A DNA stretch of 64,000 nucleotides from Jiella avicenniae (GTDB lineage: Bacteria; Pseudomonadota; Alphaproteobacteria; Rhizobiales; Rhizobiaceae). The DNA is taken from assembly GCF_021390325.1 (NCBI RefSeq), contig NZ_JAJUWU010000003.1, positions 1-64,000 on the forward strand, read 5' to 3'. The notes beneath the pieces are model-generated. The model had not been told where the DNA came from, searched no databases, and worked only from the letters and a program-made list of their open reading frames with translations. Positions 8,399 to 17,133 of this stretch are shown one piece after another. The position numbers and the translations under genes were made by a program. Every line of letters begins with the position of its first letter. Position 1 is the stretch's first letter.

Positions 8399-9124
8399 AT
8401 GACCGGCAGACTGCTCATCTCGCTCGTGACAGCAGCAAGTTCGCTTGCCGTCGCGGCCAGCCCGGCCAGCGCCGGCGGTCGCAGCGTCTCGTGCTACCAG
8501 CCGGTCGTCGAGCCGGCCGCCTATGCGACACGGCTCGAAACCGTGGTCGTTCGCCCCGCCGAGACCGTCTACGACGTCGTCCCGGCGCGCTATGGCTGGG
8601 GAACGCGCGAGGTCCTGGTCGAGCCCGGCGGCGTGTCCGATACCATCCTGCCCGCCGAGTACCGCTTCGTCGAAAAGCAGATCGTGCTGGAGCCCGCCCG
8701 CGTCATCGCCCGCTCGACCCCGCCCGTCTACCGCACGGTGAACCAGCAGGTGGTCGTCGATCCGGGCGGCGAGCGCTGGGAGTGGCGCATCGTGGACGGC
8801 AAGCGCGTCTATTGCCGGATCGTCGTGCCACCGCGCTACGGCACCCGGCCGACCACTGTCGTCGTCGAGCCCGGCCGCCAGTGGACCGAAGTCGTCCCGG
8901 CCCGCTACGGCGTCTCGCGCGAAAAGGTCCTCGTGCGCCCGGAATCGGTTCAGAGATACGTCGTTCCGCCCCGCTACGAAACCGTGCGCGAATGGGTGAT
9001 GATCGAGCCGGAACGCCGCGTCGCGCGGATCATTCCGCCGGAGTACGGGACGCGCGAAGTCACCGTGAAGGTGCAGGAAGAGCGCAGCGGCTGGCGGCAG
9101 GTCCATCTCGGAGGATCCTGCTGA
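8399..9124 (+). CDS. Secreted protein of tandem ~22-residue Tyr/Pro/Val repeats
   Basis: A 241-residue protein with a signal peptide ending near ASPASAGG. The mature part is about seven imperfect repeats. Each opens with a P-P/A-x-Y core and then a V-x-V-x-P strand, for example VVPARYGWGTREVLVEP, ILPAEYRFVEKQIVLEP, VVPPRYETVREWVMIEP and IIPPEYGTREVTVKV. One repeat carries an insert with a Cys (KRVYCR), and the chain ends in Cys. The pattern suggests a regular beta structure on the periplasmic or cell surface. Similar repeats occur in some OmpA-type or peptidoglycan-associated proteins, but no OmpA domain is present. Function unknown. Confidence 0.8.
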   Translation: MTGRLLISLVTAASSLAVAASPASAGGRSVSCYQPVVEPAAYATRLETVVVRPAETVYDVVPARYGWGTREVLVEPGGVSDTILPAEYRFVEKQIVLEPARVIARSTPPVYRTVNQQVVVDPGGERWEWRIVDGKRVYCRIVVPPRYGTRPTTVVVEPGRQWTEVVPARYGVSREKVLVRPESVQRYVVPPRYETVREWVMIEPERRVARIIPPEYGTREVTVKVQEERSGWRQVHLGGSC

Positions 9125-9215
9125 GGTCGCGGAAAGGCTCGTCCGCCCCGAACGACGACCGCCGCAGAAGATCCGCCCCCTTGCGTCGCGCCGATCATGG
9201 CGCGATGCAAGGGGC

Positions 9216-10535
9216 ATGACACTTTCGAGCCCGACGACCGCCCTTCCCGCCAGCTTTCGTCTCGAAGGCGGGCGGCTCTGTCTCGACCCGCGCGATCCGA
9301 CCTTCTTCGAAAATCCCTATCCGGCCTATGCGGCGCTCGTCGAAACCGGCGGGATCGCCTTTTGGGACAGGCTCGGCGGCCATGCCGTCGCCCGGCACGA
9401 TCTCGTCTCGTCGATTCTGAAGGACCGGCGCTTCGGCCGCATCGTCCCGAACGATGCCGAGGGCCGGCCGGACTTCTCGCAGAAACCCGAGCACCTCCGG
9501 GCCTTCTATGCCCTGGAAGCCCATTCGCTGCTCGAATTGGAGCCACCCACCCACACGCGGCTGCGGGCCCTCCTGACGAAAGCTTTCGTCTCCCGCCGGA
9601 TCGAGCGGCTCGCTCCCCAGATCGCCGCCATCGCAGACGCGCTGGTCGACGACTTCGCCGATGGCGACACGGTCGACTTCATCGCCGCCTTTGCCTCGCC
9701 CCTGCCCGTCCGGGTCATCGCCGATCTGATCGGCGTGCCGGCCTCCGCTTCACACCTCCTGCTCGACTGGTCGCATCGCATCGTGGGAATGTACACGCCA
9801 GGCCGGACCGCGGAGGTAGAACGCGCCGCCGACAGGGCTGCCGAGGAGTTCGCCGCCTTCCTGCGGGAGATCGTCGAAGAAAAGCGCAAGAAGCCGGCGG
9901 ACGACCTGATCTCGGCCTTGATCGCCGCCGAGACCGAAGGCGGCAAGCTGGATCGCGACGAACTGATCTCGCTCGTCGTGCTTCTCCTCAATGCGGGCCA
10001 CGAGGCGACCGTCCATCAGATCGGCAACGGGGTGAAGGCGATTCTCGCATGGAGCGCCGCCACGGGAACTCCGCCCGCATCGCCGTTTGCGAGCGAGGCG
10101 GCGGCCGAGGCCGCGATCGAGGAGACGCTGCGCTTCGACCCGCCTCTCCATCTCTTCGAACGCTATGCCCTCGCCCCGGTGGAACTCCCCGGCGGCGTCA
10201 CGCTCGCGCGCGGCGACAAGGTGGCGCTGCTACTGGCCGCCGCCAACCGCGATCCCGCCGCCTATGCCGAGCCGGACCGCTTCCTGCCCGACCGCTTCCT
10301 CGACCGGTCGGCGAAGACCGTCACCTCCTTCGGCGGCGGCATCCACTTCTGCATCGGCGCGCCGCTCGCCCGGCTGGAGCTGAGGATCGCGCTGGAGCGG
10401 CTGTTCGCGCGGTGTCCCCATGTGCAGATGACGGCCCGGACTCGATACCGGGACTCTTGGCATTTCCATGGATTGGAAAGGCCGGAGGTGATCCCCGGGC
10501 CGGTCGATCGACGGCCACGACAGCCGCCGTCCTGA
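9216..10535 (+). CDS. Cytochrome P450
   Basis: A 439-residue soluble bacterial P450. The heme-thiolate loop is FGGGIHFCIGAPLAR with ligand C379. The I-helix oxygen-activation motif AGHEAT and the ExxR motif EETLR are both present. Bacterial P450s take electrons from a ferredoxin and its reductase, and neither is encoded nearby. The gene is flanked by unrelated genes, so the substrate is unpredictable. The C-terminus ends in a basic, Pro-rich tail. Confidence 0.92.
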   Translation: MTLSSPTTALPASFRLEGGRLCLDPRDPTFFENPYPAYAALVETGGIAFWDRLGGHAVARHDLVSSILKDRRFGRIVPNDAEGRPDFSQKPEHLRAFYALEAHSLLELEPPTHTRLRALLTKAFVSRRIERLAPQIAAIADALVDDFADGDTVDFIAAFASPLPVRVIADLIGVPASASHLLLDWSHRIVGMYTPGRTAEVERAADRAAEEFAAFLREIVEEKRKKPADDLISALIAAETEGGKLDRDELISLVVLLLNAGHEATVHQIGNGVKAILAWSAATGTPPASPFASEAAAEAAIEETLRFDPPLHLFERYALAPVELPGGVTLARGDKVALLLAAANRDPAAYAEPDRFLPDRFLDRSAKTVTSFGGGIHFCIGAPLARLELRIALERLFARCPHVQMTARTRYRDSWHFHGLERPEVIPGPVDRRPRQPPS

Positions 10536-10586
10536 GGGTGCGGGCGTTCACCTTTCTCAGAACCCTCCCGCGCTTCGGCGCTTGGC

Positions 10587-10934
10587 TCAGATCTTCACCA
10601 CATAATGCTTCTTCGTCGGCTCGACGACCTTCCACCGCCCCTTGAAGCCGGGGCGGATGACGAAGCTGTCGCCGGCCGTCAGCTTCACCGGCTCGCCACC
10701 CTCTTCGGTGAGAACCGACACGCCCTCGAGAATGTGGAAGAACTCCCACTCGGTGTAGTCGACGTCCCATTCGCCGGCGGTCGACTCCCATATGCCGGCG
10801 TAAAGGCCCTTGCCGTCGTCCTCGAGGTTCCAGGTCTTCTGGGTCGGCCGGCCGCTGCGGAGCTTTTCCTTCGCCGGCGTCGCCGTTTCCGGCTCGACGC
10901 CGTCCTTGGCGAAACGGATCAGATGGTCGGTCAT
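10587..10934 (-). CDS. Small cupin-domain protein
   Basis: A 115-residue single-domain cupin. The core strands include YTEWEFFHILEGVSVLTEEG and AGDSFVIRPGFKGRWKVVE. This looks like the DUF861/cupin_3 type, found in sugar- or ureidoglycine-related proteins of unknown substrate. Metal-binding residues appear incomplete: one His (FFHILEG) and several Glu are visible. It is not clearly in an operon with metY upstream, as 150 bp separate the two. Confidence 0.75.
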   Translation of the reverse strand: MTDHLIRFAKDGVEPETATPAKEKLRSGRPTQKTWNLEDDGKGLYAGIWESTAGEWDVDYTEWEFFHILEGVSVLTEEGGEPVKLTAGDSFVIRPGFKGRWKVVEPTKKHYVVKI

Positions 10935-11083
10935 GTTCGGCCCCCTGGCTGAGATCCCGCAGACCGGATCGCACGATCCGGCAGACGGGCCGAAATGGCC
11001 GGCACGATCTTTCGTTCCCGCATGGCAGCAATGAGCCGAGCGGAATGCTGTTGGGGCCGGGCGGGCACCCGATCCCCTGCCGA

Positions 11084-12361
11084 TCAGACCTTGGCGAGCG
11101 CCTGGTCGAGGTCGGCGATGATGTCCGAGACGTCCTCGATGCCGATCGACAGGCGCACCACGTCCGGCCCGGCGCCGGCCGCCGTCTTCTGCTCGTCCGA
11201 GAGCTGGCGGTGGGTGGTGGAGGCCGGGTGGATCACCAGCGAGCGCGTGTCGCCGATATTGGCGAGGTGGGAGAACAGCTCCAGCGCCTCGACGAAGGTG
11301 ACGCCGGCATCAAAGCCGCCCTTCAGGCCGAAGGTGAAGACGGCGCCGGCGCCCTTCGGGCAGTATGTCTGCATCCGCGAATGTCCGGGGTCCTCCGGCA
11401 GGCCGGCATAGGAAACCCAGGAGACCTTGTCGTGGCCCTCGAGGTGCTGAGCCACGGCCAGGGCGTTGTCGCAATGGCGCTGCATGCGCAGGGGCAGCGT
11501 CTCGATGCCGGTGAGGATCATGAAGGCGTTGAAGGGCGAGATCGCAGGTCCGAGGTCGCGCAGACCGAGCACCCGGCAGGCGATGGCGAAACCGAAATTG
11601 CCGAAGGTCTCGTGCAGGACGATGCCGTTGTATTCCGGCCGCGGCTGCGACAGCATCGGATAGCGGTCGTCGGCCGACCAGTCGAACTTGCCGCCGTCGA
11701 CGATGACGCCGCCCATCGAGTTGCCGTGGCCGCCCAAGAATTTCGTGAGCGAATGGACGACGATGTCGGCCCCGTGCTCGAAAGGCTTGCAGAGATACGG
11801 CGTCGCCATGGTGTTGTCGACGATCAGCGGCAGCTTGTGGCGACGCGCGACCTCGGCGATCGCCGCGATGTCGAGCACGACGCCGCCGGGATTGGCGATC
11901 GATTCGATGAAGATCGCCTTGGTCTTGTCGGTGATCTCGGCCTCGAAGCTCGCCGGATCGAAGGGATCGGCCCACTTCACCCGCCAGTCGAAGGACTTGA
12001 AGGCGTGGCCGAACTGGTTGATCGAGCCGCCATAGAGCTTGCGCGAGGCGACGAATTCGTCGCCCGGCTGCATCAGCGCCTGGAACACGATCAATTGCGC
12101 GGCGTGGCCGGAGGCGACGGCGAGCGCCGCGGTGCCGCCTTCGAGCGCCGCGACGCGCTCCTCCAGCACCGCCTGGGTCGGGTTCATGATGCGGGTGTAG
12201 ATGTTGCCGAACTGCTGGAGGCCGAACAGCGAAGCGGCATGGTCGACGTCGTCGAAGACGAAGGAGGTCGTCTGGTAGATCGGCGTCGCCCGCGCGCCCG
12301 TCGCCGGGTCGGGCTGCGCGCCCGCATGGATCGCCAGGGTCTCGAATTTCGGTCCGCTCAT
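11084..12361 (-). CDS. metY: O-acetylhomoserine sulfhydrylase / aminocarboxypropyltransferase
   Basis: A 425-residue PLP enzyme making homocysteine from O-acetylhomoserine and sulfide in methionine synthesis. The start of the mature fold, KFETLAIHAGAQPDPATGAR, and the segments TPIYQTTSFVFDD and GNIYTRIMNPTQAVLEER are typical of MetY. The PLP lysine is in VVHSLTKFLGGHG. I start at the ATG 12361 (MSGPKFETLAIHAG); a longer frame exists, but the family begins here. No other methionine genes are adjacent. Confidence 0.88.
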   Translation of the reverse strand: MSGPKFETLAIHAGAQPDPATGARATPIYQTTSFVFDDVDHAASLFGLQQFGNIYTRIMNPTQAVLEERVAALEGGTAALAVASGHAAQLIVFQALMQPGDEFVASRKLYGGSINQFGHAFKSFDWRVKWADPFDPASFEAEITDKTKAIFIESIANPGGVVLDIAAIAEVARRHKLPLIVDNTMATPYLCKPFEHGADIVVHSLTKFLGGHGNSMGGVIVDGGKFDWSADDRYPMLSQPRPEYNGIVLHETFGNFGFAIACRVLGLRDLGPAISPFNAFMILTGIETLPLRMQRHCDNALAVAQHLEGHDKVSWVSYAGLPEDPGHSRMQTYCPKGAGAVFTFGLKGGFDAGVTFVEALELFSHLANIGDTRSLVIHPASTTHRQLSDEQKTAAGAGPDVVRLSIGIEDVSDIIADLDQALAKV

Positions 12362-12538
12362 CGTCGTTCTCCCACTTCGCCAGCCTGTGTGAATTCTTCG
12401 GCCTGCCGGCTTTCCGCCGATCCCGCCCGCCTTATCATGTGAGCCGATCGCCCGACGAGTGGGCGACACCCCGTTTTTCGGCCGGCGCGGAGCAAATTCG
12501 CCCGCCGATCATCCCTTCATTCCATCAGGAGCGCCGCC

Positions 12539-13642
12539 ATGCCGAGCCTCGAAGGAAAAATCCGCTATGCCGTCGTCGGCGGCGGCTGGATCTCCCAGGC
12601 CGCCTTCATGCCGGGCGTCGGTCAGACCTCGAACTCGCTGATGACGGCCATCGTCACCGGCGACAAGGAAAAGGGCGCCGAACTCGCGCGCCGCTACGGC
12701 CTCGACGTCTATGGCTACGACGAATACGACGCGATGCTGAAGAGCGGAACGGTGGACGCCGTCTACGTCGCGACGCCGAACTTCCGCCACCGCGAATTTG
12801 CCGAGCCGGCGCTGAAGGCCGGTATCCACGTGCTCCTCGAAAAGCCGATGGAAGCCAGTCTCGAAGACGCCGAGGCGATCCGGGCCGCGGCCAAGGCCTC
12901 CGGCGCCAAGCTGATGATCGCCTATCGTCTGCATTGCGAGCCCGGCACGATCGCCATGGTCGAAGCCGTGCGCAAGGGCGAGATCGGCAAGCCGCGCTTC
13001 TTCACCTCGACCTTCTCGCAGACCGTCCGGGCGACCAACCACCGGGCTACCAGCGGCTACTGGGCCGGGCCCGTGCCGGACATGGGCACCTATCCGATCA
13101 ATGCGGTGCGCAATCTCTTCGAGGCCGAGCCGACCGAAGTGATGGCCTTCGCATCGAAGACCGATCGCGATCTCGGCTGCGACGATACCGTCAGCGTCGT
13201 CCTCAAGTTCACCGAGGGCCGTCAGGCGAGCTTCACCCTCTCCTATTCGGCCGAAGGCGTCGACCAGTTCTATCTCGTCGGCACCGAAGGGGCGATGACC
13301 GCTTCGCCCGCCTTCGGCTTCGGCGAGGGCACGAAGATCGGCTACGAACTCGCAAAGGACGGCGAGACCAGCACCCACGAGGCGCCGGAGGTCGACCAGT
13401 TCGGCGGCGAAACCGCGTATTTCTCCGATTGCATCCTCTCCGGTCGCGAGCCCGAGCCGGACGGCGAGGAAGGCGTCCTCGACATGATCGTGCTCGCCGC
13501 CATCGAGCGGGCGATCGAGACCGGCGAGGTGCAGAAACTCCAACCCCGCTCGCGCCTCCGCCGTATCGGCCAGGAGCAATCTCGCGAGCTGGCGCTGGCA
13601 AAGAGCCCGTCCCTCGTCGGCATCGAACGGCCGGTGGAGTGA
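12539..13642 (+). CDS. Gfo/Idh/MocA-family NAD(P)-dependent oxidoreductase
   Basis: A 367-residue two-domain dehydrogenase. The N-terminal Rossmann fold begins IRYAVVGGGWISQAAFMPG, and the family EKP motif is at HVLLEKPMEA (about residues 99-108). The C-terminal alpha/beta domain spans about 130-340. It resembles glucose-fructose-oxidoreductase-like members acting on sugars or cyclitols. No sugar transporter is adjacent, so the substrate is open. A ribosome-binding site, AGGAG, precedes the ATG. The gene is divergent from metY with 177 bp between. Confidence 0.85.
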   Translation: MPSLEGKIRYAVVGGGWISQAAFMPGVGQTSNSLMTAIVTGDKEKGAELARRYGLDVYGYDEYDAMLKSGTVDAVYVATPNFRHREFAEPALKAGIHVLLEKPMEASLEDAEAIRAAAKASGAKLMIAYRLHCEPGTIAMVEAVRKGEIGKPRFFTSTFSQTVRATNHRATSGYWAGPVPDMGTYPINAVRNLFEAEPTEVMAFASKTDRDLGCDDTVSVVLKFTEGRQASFTLSYSAEGVDQFYLVGTEGAMTASPAFGFGEGTKIGYELAKDGETSTHEAPEVDQFGGETAYFSDCILSGREPEPDGEEGVLDMIVLAAIERAIETGEVQKLQPRSRLRRIGQEQSRELALAKSPSLVGIERPVE

Positions 13643-14026
13643 GGCCCTTCGCGCCCTCGCAGCCCCTGTGCGAACGGCGGAGCGTCGCGAACCCGCATTC
13701 GGGTCGCGGCCAACCGTTCGCGTTGGAACCAGAAGGGCAACCATCCCCTTCATCGGGCAGAAGTTCGCTTGAAGGCCCGGCTTCTGCCGGTGACGGAAAT
13801 CCACGGCCGGTCGGTTGGCAGCCTCCACATGGCGCAGACTTCGGGCGGATGCCTCCCCCGACCCGAAGGCCTGGCGCCCGCCCTCCATCCGGTAAAGCCC
13901 TCGTATCGGCGCCGGGCGGTGCCCGTCTTCGAAACGAGAAATCCGAGCTGACCACCCACGGCGGGGACGCATCTCCTTTCGCGAGGAAGCGCGTCCATCT
14001 CGTCGACCGCATTCGAGAAAGTTCCC
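13643..14026. other. 384-bp spacer, no gene recognised
   Basis: The stretch is GC-rich and open in several frames, but no candidate product has family features or a convincing start. It may hold the promoter of the DUF2231/sugar-dehydrogenase pair. Confidence 0.5.
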
Positions 14027-14482
14027 ATGGAAGCTGAACACGCAAGACACTGGGCGGCCACACCGGCTCGACCGATCGCAAACTTCCTGATCCCGTTCCC
14101 GGCGGTTTGCTTCACCCTCGCCCTGGCGACCGATCTCGTCTACTGGCAGACGGCAAACCTGATGTGGCAGAATTTTTCCGCCTGGCTTCTGTTCGTCGGC
14201 GAAGTCGTCGGCGGGCTCGCTCTGGTGGTCGGGATCATCGAGCTTCTCGTCCGAAAGGACCTGCGCGCCACCGGCCCCGGCTGGGGGTACGTCGTCCTCG
14301 GCGCCATCATCCTCATCGTGGCCTTCTTCAACAGTCTCATCCACGCCGGCGACGGGTGGACCGCCGTCGTCCCCTGGGGTCTGACGCTTTCGGTCGTCAC
14401 CTTCGTCCTCGTCCTCGTGGCCGCCGTCCTCGGCCGCGTGACGACACGCCAGCATGCCGCAGGAACCTACCACCATGCATGA
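14027..14482 (+). CDS. DUF2231-family integral membrane protein
   Basis: A 151-residue protein with four predicted transmembrane segments (near residues 20-38, 49-69, 84-104 and 115-137) and conserved DUF2231 features such as FPAVCFTLALATDLVYW. Function is unknown. In many proteobacteria DUF2231 genes sit next to the sorbosone-dehydrogenase-like gene, as here. The downstream ATG lies inside its last codons (8-bp overlap), so the two are translationally coupled. The protein ends in YHHA. Confidence 0.85.
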   Translation: MEAEHARHWAATPARPIANFLIPFPAVCFTLALATDLVYWQTANLMWQNFSAWLLFVGEVVGGLALVVGIIELLVRKDLRATGPGWGYVVLGAIILIVAFFNSLIHAGDGWTAVVPWGLTLSVVTFVLVLVAAVLGRVTTRQHAAGTYHHA

Positions 14483-16190
14483 CAGAACGCCCTTCCTTCG
14501 CACCTCGCTGCTCGCCGCGACGTGCCTTGCCGTCGCCGGTTCTCCCGCCGCCGCGCAGGACAACGGCTCCGACTTCGACATTTCGACGCAGATCGGCCCC
14601 GACCCCGTATTGCCCGACCCCGCCCAGTCGTTGCTTCCCAGCCTGAAGGTCGCGGAAGTGATCGGCTGGCAGGACGGACAGACGCCGACCGTGCCCGAAG
14701 GTCTGACGATCACCGCCTACGCCACCGATCTCGCCAATCCCCGGACGGTCCACACCCTGCCGAACGGCGACGTTCTCGTCGTCCAGTCGCGCGGGCCTTC
14801 CGGCGAGCCGCAGAACCGGCCGAAGGACATCATCCGCGGTTGGATCATGTCCATCGCCCACGGAGGTGGCGGCGGCGAGCAGAAGCCGAGCAACATCGTC
14901 ACGCTGCTGCGCGACACCGACCGTGACGGCAAGGTCGACGATCGACACGACCTGTTGACCGGGCTGAACTCGCCCTTCGGCGTCGCCTGGGCGGATGGCA
15001 CGCTCTATGTCGCGGCGACCGACGCGATCCTCGCCTATCCCTACGAGCTCGGCCAGACGGAAATCACCGCCGAGCCCACCGTGCTGACGCCCCTGCCCGG
15101 CGGGCCGATCGATCACCACTGGACGAAGGATCTCGCGCTCAGCCCCGACGGCCGATACCTCTACGCCTCGGTCGGCTCGAACTCGAACATCGTCGAGAAT
15201 GGCCTCGAAGCCGAAAAGGGTCGCGCGGCGATCTGGCAGGTCGACAGGCAGACCGGCGCGTCGCGCGTCTTCGCCTCGGGGCTGCGCAATCCGAACGGTC
15301 TGACCTTCCATCCCGAGACCGGCGAACTCTACACGGTGGTCAACGAGCGGGACGAACTCGGCCCCAATCTCGTCCCCGACTATATGACATCCGTGAAGGA
15401 CGGCGCCTTCTACGGCTGGCCCTGGAGCTATTACGGCCAGCACGTCGATCCGCGCGTGCGTCCGCAGCGGCCGGACATGGTCGAGAAGGCGATTCCGCCG
15501 GACTACGCGCTGTCGAGCCACGTTGCCGCCCTCGGCCTGACCTTCTCCTACGAAGCGGCAGGCTCGGCGCTGCCCGACGAGTATGCCCACGGCGCCTTCA
15601 TCGGCGAGCACGGAAGCTGGAACCGCAGCTTCTTCAACGGCTATCACGTCGTCTACGTGCCCTTCGAAAACGGCAAGCCGTCCGGCAAGGCCGAAGAGGT
15701 CGTCGGCGGCTTTCTCGACGGGGATCAGGCCCATGGGCGACCCGTCGGAGTCGGCATCGACGGCACCGGTGCGCTCCTCGTCGCCGACGATGCCGGCAAC
15801 ACCGTCTGGCGGGTCGCTGCCTCCAACGGCACCGTGTCGCCGCAGCCCGTGGGCACCGACGGTCAGCAGATGCAAGGGGCTGCCGCCGGTGGCGGCAGCG
15901 CCGACACAGCCGGTGAAGCGGGCGATGCGGCGGCAGGATCCGCGAATGCCGGGGCGGAAGGCCCGGGCGTCGCCACGCCCGCCGGCGGCGAAGCAACGCC
16001 GACCGAACCTCAGTCGAACGGAGGCAGCCAGGCGCCGGCCGCCTCGATCGACGAGCAACTGACCGGAGAGGAGCCCGTCGCTCGGCCGAGCGGCGACACC
16101 CCGGACCCCTCGCAGACCGAGGTGGCACCGGCCACGCTGCCGCAGGGGAGCGGCGAAACCGGGACCACCGCCCCCAACGGACCGCAGTGA
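14475..16190 (+). CDS. PQQ-type sugar dehydrogenase (L-sorbosone dehydrogenase family), exported
   Basis: A 571-residue periplasmic beta-propeller dehydrogenase. The signal peptide runs to AVAGSPAAAQ. Family signatures include GLRNPNGLTFHPETGELYTV, NERDELGPNLVPDY, FYGWPWSYYGQH and GSWNRSFFNGYHVVYVPF. After about residue 455 the chain becomes a 110-residue Gly/Ala/Pro/Glu-rich disordered tail. I prefer ATG 14475, which gives a cleaner signal peptide and has AGGA upstream; 14454 is the alternative. The enzyme would pass electrons from an aldose or sorbosone-like sugar to the respiratory chain. A terminator follows at 16203. Confidence 0.85.
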   Translation: MHDRTPFLRTSLLAATCLAVAGSPAAAQDNGSDFDISTQIGPDPVLPDPAQSLLPSLKVAEVIGWQDGQTPTVPEGLTITAYATDLANPRTVHTLPNGDVLVVQSRGPSGEPQNRPKDIIRGWIMSIAHGGGGGEQKPSNIVTLLRDTDRDGKVDDRHDLLTGLNSPFGVAWADGTLYVAATDAILAYPYELGQTEITAEPTVLTPLPGGPIDHHWTKDLALSPDGRYLYASVGSNSNIVENGLEAEKGRAAIWQVDRQTGASRVFASGLRNPNGLTFHPETGELYTVVNERDELGPNLVPDYMTSVKDGAFYGWPWSYYGQHVDPRVRPQRPDMVEKAIPPDYALSSHVAALGLTFSYEAAGSALPDEYAHGAFIGEHGSWNRSFFNGYHVVYVPFENGKPSGKAEEVVGGFLDGDQAHGRPVGVGIDGTGALLVADDAGNTVWRVAASNGTVSPQPVGTDGQQMQGAAAGGGSADTAGEAGDAAAGSANAGAEGPGVATPAGGEATPTEPQSNGGSQAPAASIDEQLTGEEPVARPSGDTPDPSQTEVAPATLPQGSGETGTTAPNGPQ

Positions 16191-16202
16191 CCGAATGATC
16201 GA

Positions 16203-16234
16203 AGCGCGGAGGGATCTTCCCTCCGCGCTCCGTT
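16203..16234 (+). terminator. Rho-independent terminator after sugar dehydrogenase
   Basis: A perfect 12-bp stem (16203-16214 with 16218-16229) has a TCT loop and is followed by a weak T stretch. Confidence 0.75.
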
Positions 16235-16412
16235 TCGCAAACGACTGCGCTCGCCCCGACCGGCGGCGTCGGTCAGCACCCGCCCTCCTCCGGCAACTCT
16301 CAGTAAGGTCGCAGCCAAGTGTTTGAAATGGAACCGAAAATACGGACGACGCCTTGAAGGAGCAACGCCGGGGCGAACGGTGCCCCGGCGCCGAACCTCA
16401 GGGAGAATGCAC

Positions 16413-16991
16413 ATGAAACGGATCGTGCTGACCGCCGCCGCCGCCCTTCTCATGTCGGGATCGGCCCCGGCTCTCGCCCAGTCCTCCAGCGAAGGCTCCA
16501 GTGGCCAGGCGATGGGCACCAACGCCATGGACACCGACCAGGCGTCGATGCCGGCGCCGCAGGACGTCGAGACGGCGAAGAACTTCGTGCCGATGGCCGC
16601 CGTCGGAAACAGCTTCGAGATCGAGTCGAGCAATCTCGCCTTGACGAAGTCGCAGGACGAGAACGTCCGCAACTTCGCCCGGACGATGGTCGACGATCAC
16701 TCCGCCGCCGCCATGAAGATGAAGCAGGCGGTCGAGGAGTCCGATACCGGGCTTTCGGTGCCCACGGGGCTCGACGCCAAGCATCAGGAAATGCTGAACC
16801 AGCTTTCCTCCGCCGACGACAGCGAGTTCGACGCCATGTATGCCGACATGCAGGCCAAGGCCCACGAGGAGGCGGTCACCCTCTTTACGGCCTATTCGCA
16901 GAACGGCGAAGACGGCCCCATCAAGACCTTTGCCGCAAACACGCTGCCGACACTGAAGCAGCACCAGTCGATGGTCGACACGATGCAGTAG
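16413..16991 (+). CDS. DUF4142-family exported protein
   Basis: A 192-residue periplasmic protein. The signal peptide MKRIVLTAAAALLMSG...ALAQ is followed by a short Ser/Gly-rich linker and a helical ferritin-like DUF4142 domain (about residues 50-190), with NFVPMAAVGNSFEIESSNLA and VRNFARTMVDDHSAAAMKMK. I chose the ATG at 16413 because GGGAG lies seven bases upstream; an in-frame ATG at 16407 is possible. Members are often stress-induced in this order, but no clear EcfG site is visible. It is monocistronic, with a terminator at 17029. Confidence 0.85.
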   Translation: MKRIVLTAAAALLMSGSAPALAQSSSEGSSGQAMGTNAMDTDQASMPAPQDVETAKNFVPMAAVGNSFEIESSNLALTKSQDENVRNFARTMVDDHSAAAMKMKQAVEESDTGLSVPTGLDAKHQEMLNQLSSADDSEFDAMYADMQAKAHEEAVTLFTAYSQNGEDGPIKTFAANTLPTLKQHQSMVDTMQ

Positions 16992-17028
16992 ACGCCACTC
17001 CGGTCTTCACGAAAGCAGCAACGGCGTC

Positions 17029-17061
17029 TGGCCGGGACGGAATTCGTCCCGGCCATTTTTT
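17029..17061 (+). terminator. Rho-independent terminator after DUF4142 gene
   Basis: An 11-bp perfect GC-rich stem (17029-17039 with 17045-17055) is followed by six T. Confidence 0.92.
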
Positions 17062-17133
17062 CGTGCGATAGACGACGTTTGGAAAAGAGGGCGGGCGATG
17101 CGATCCGGCACATCAGCGACGGCGTAGACGCCG

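Noticed and set aside
16323-16412. EcfG promoter before the DUF4142 gene
   Set aside because: GGAAC occurs, but 16-17 bases later there is no CGTT-like -10.
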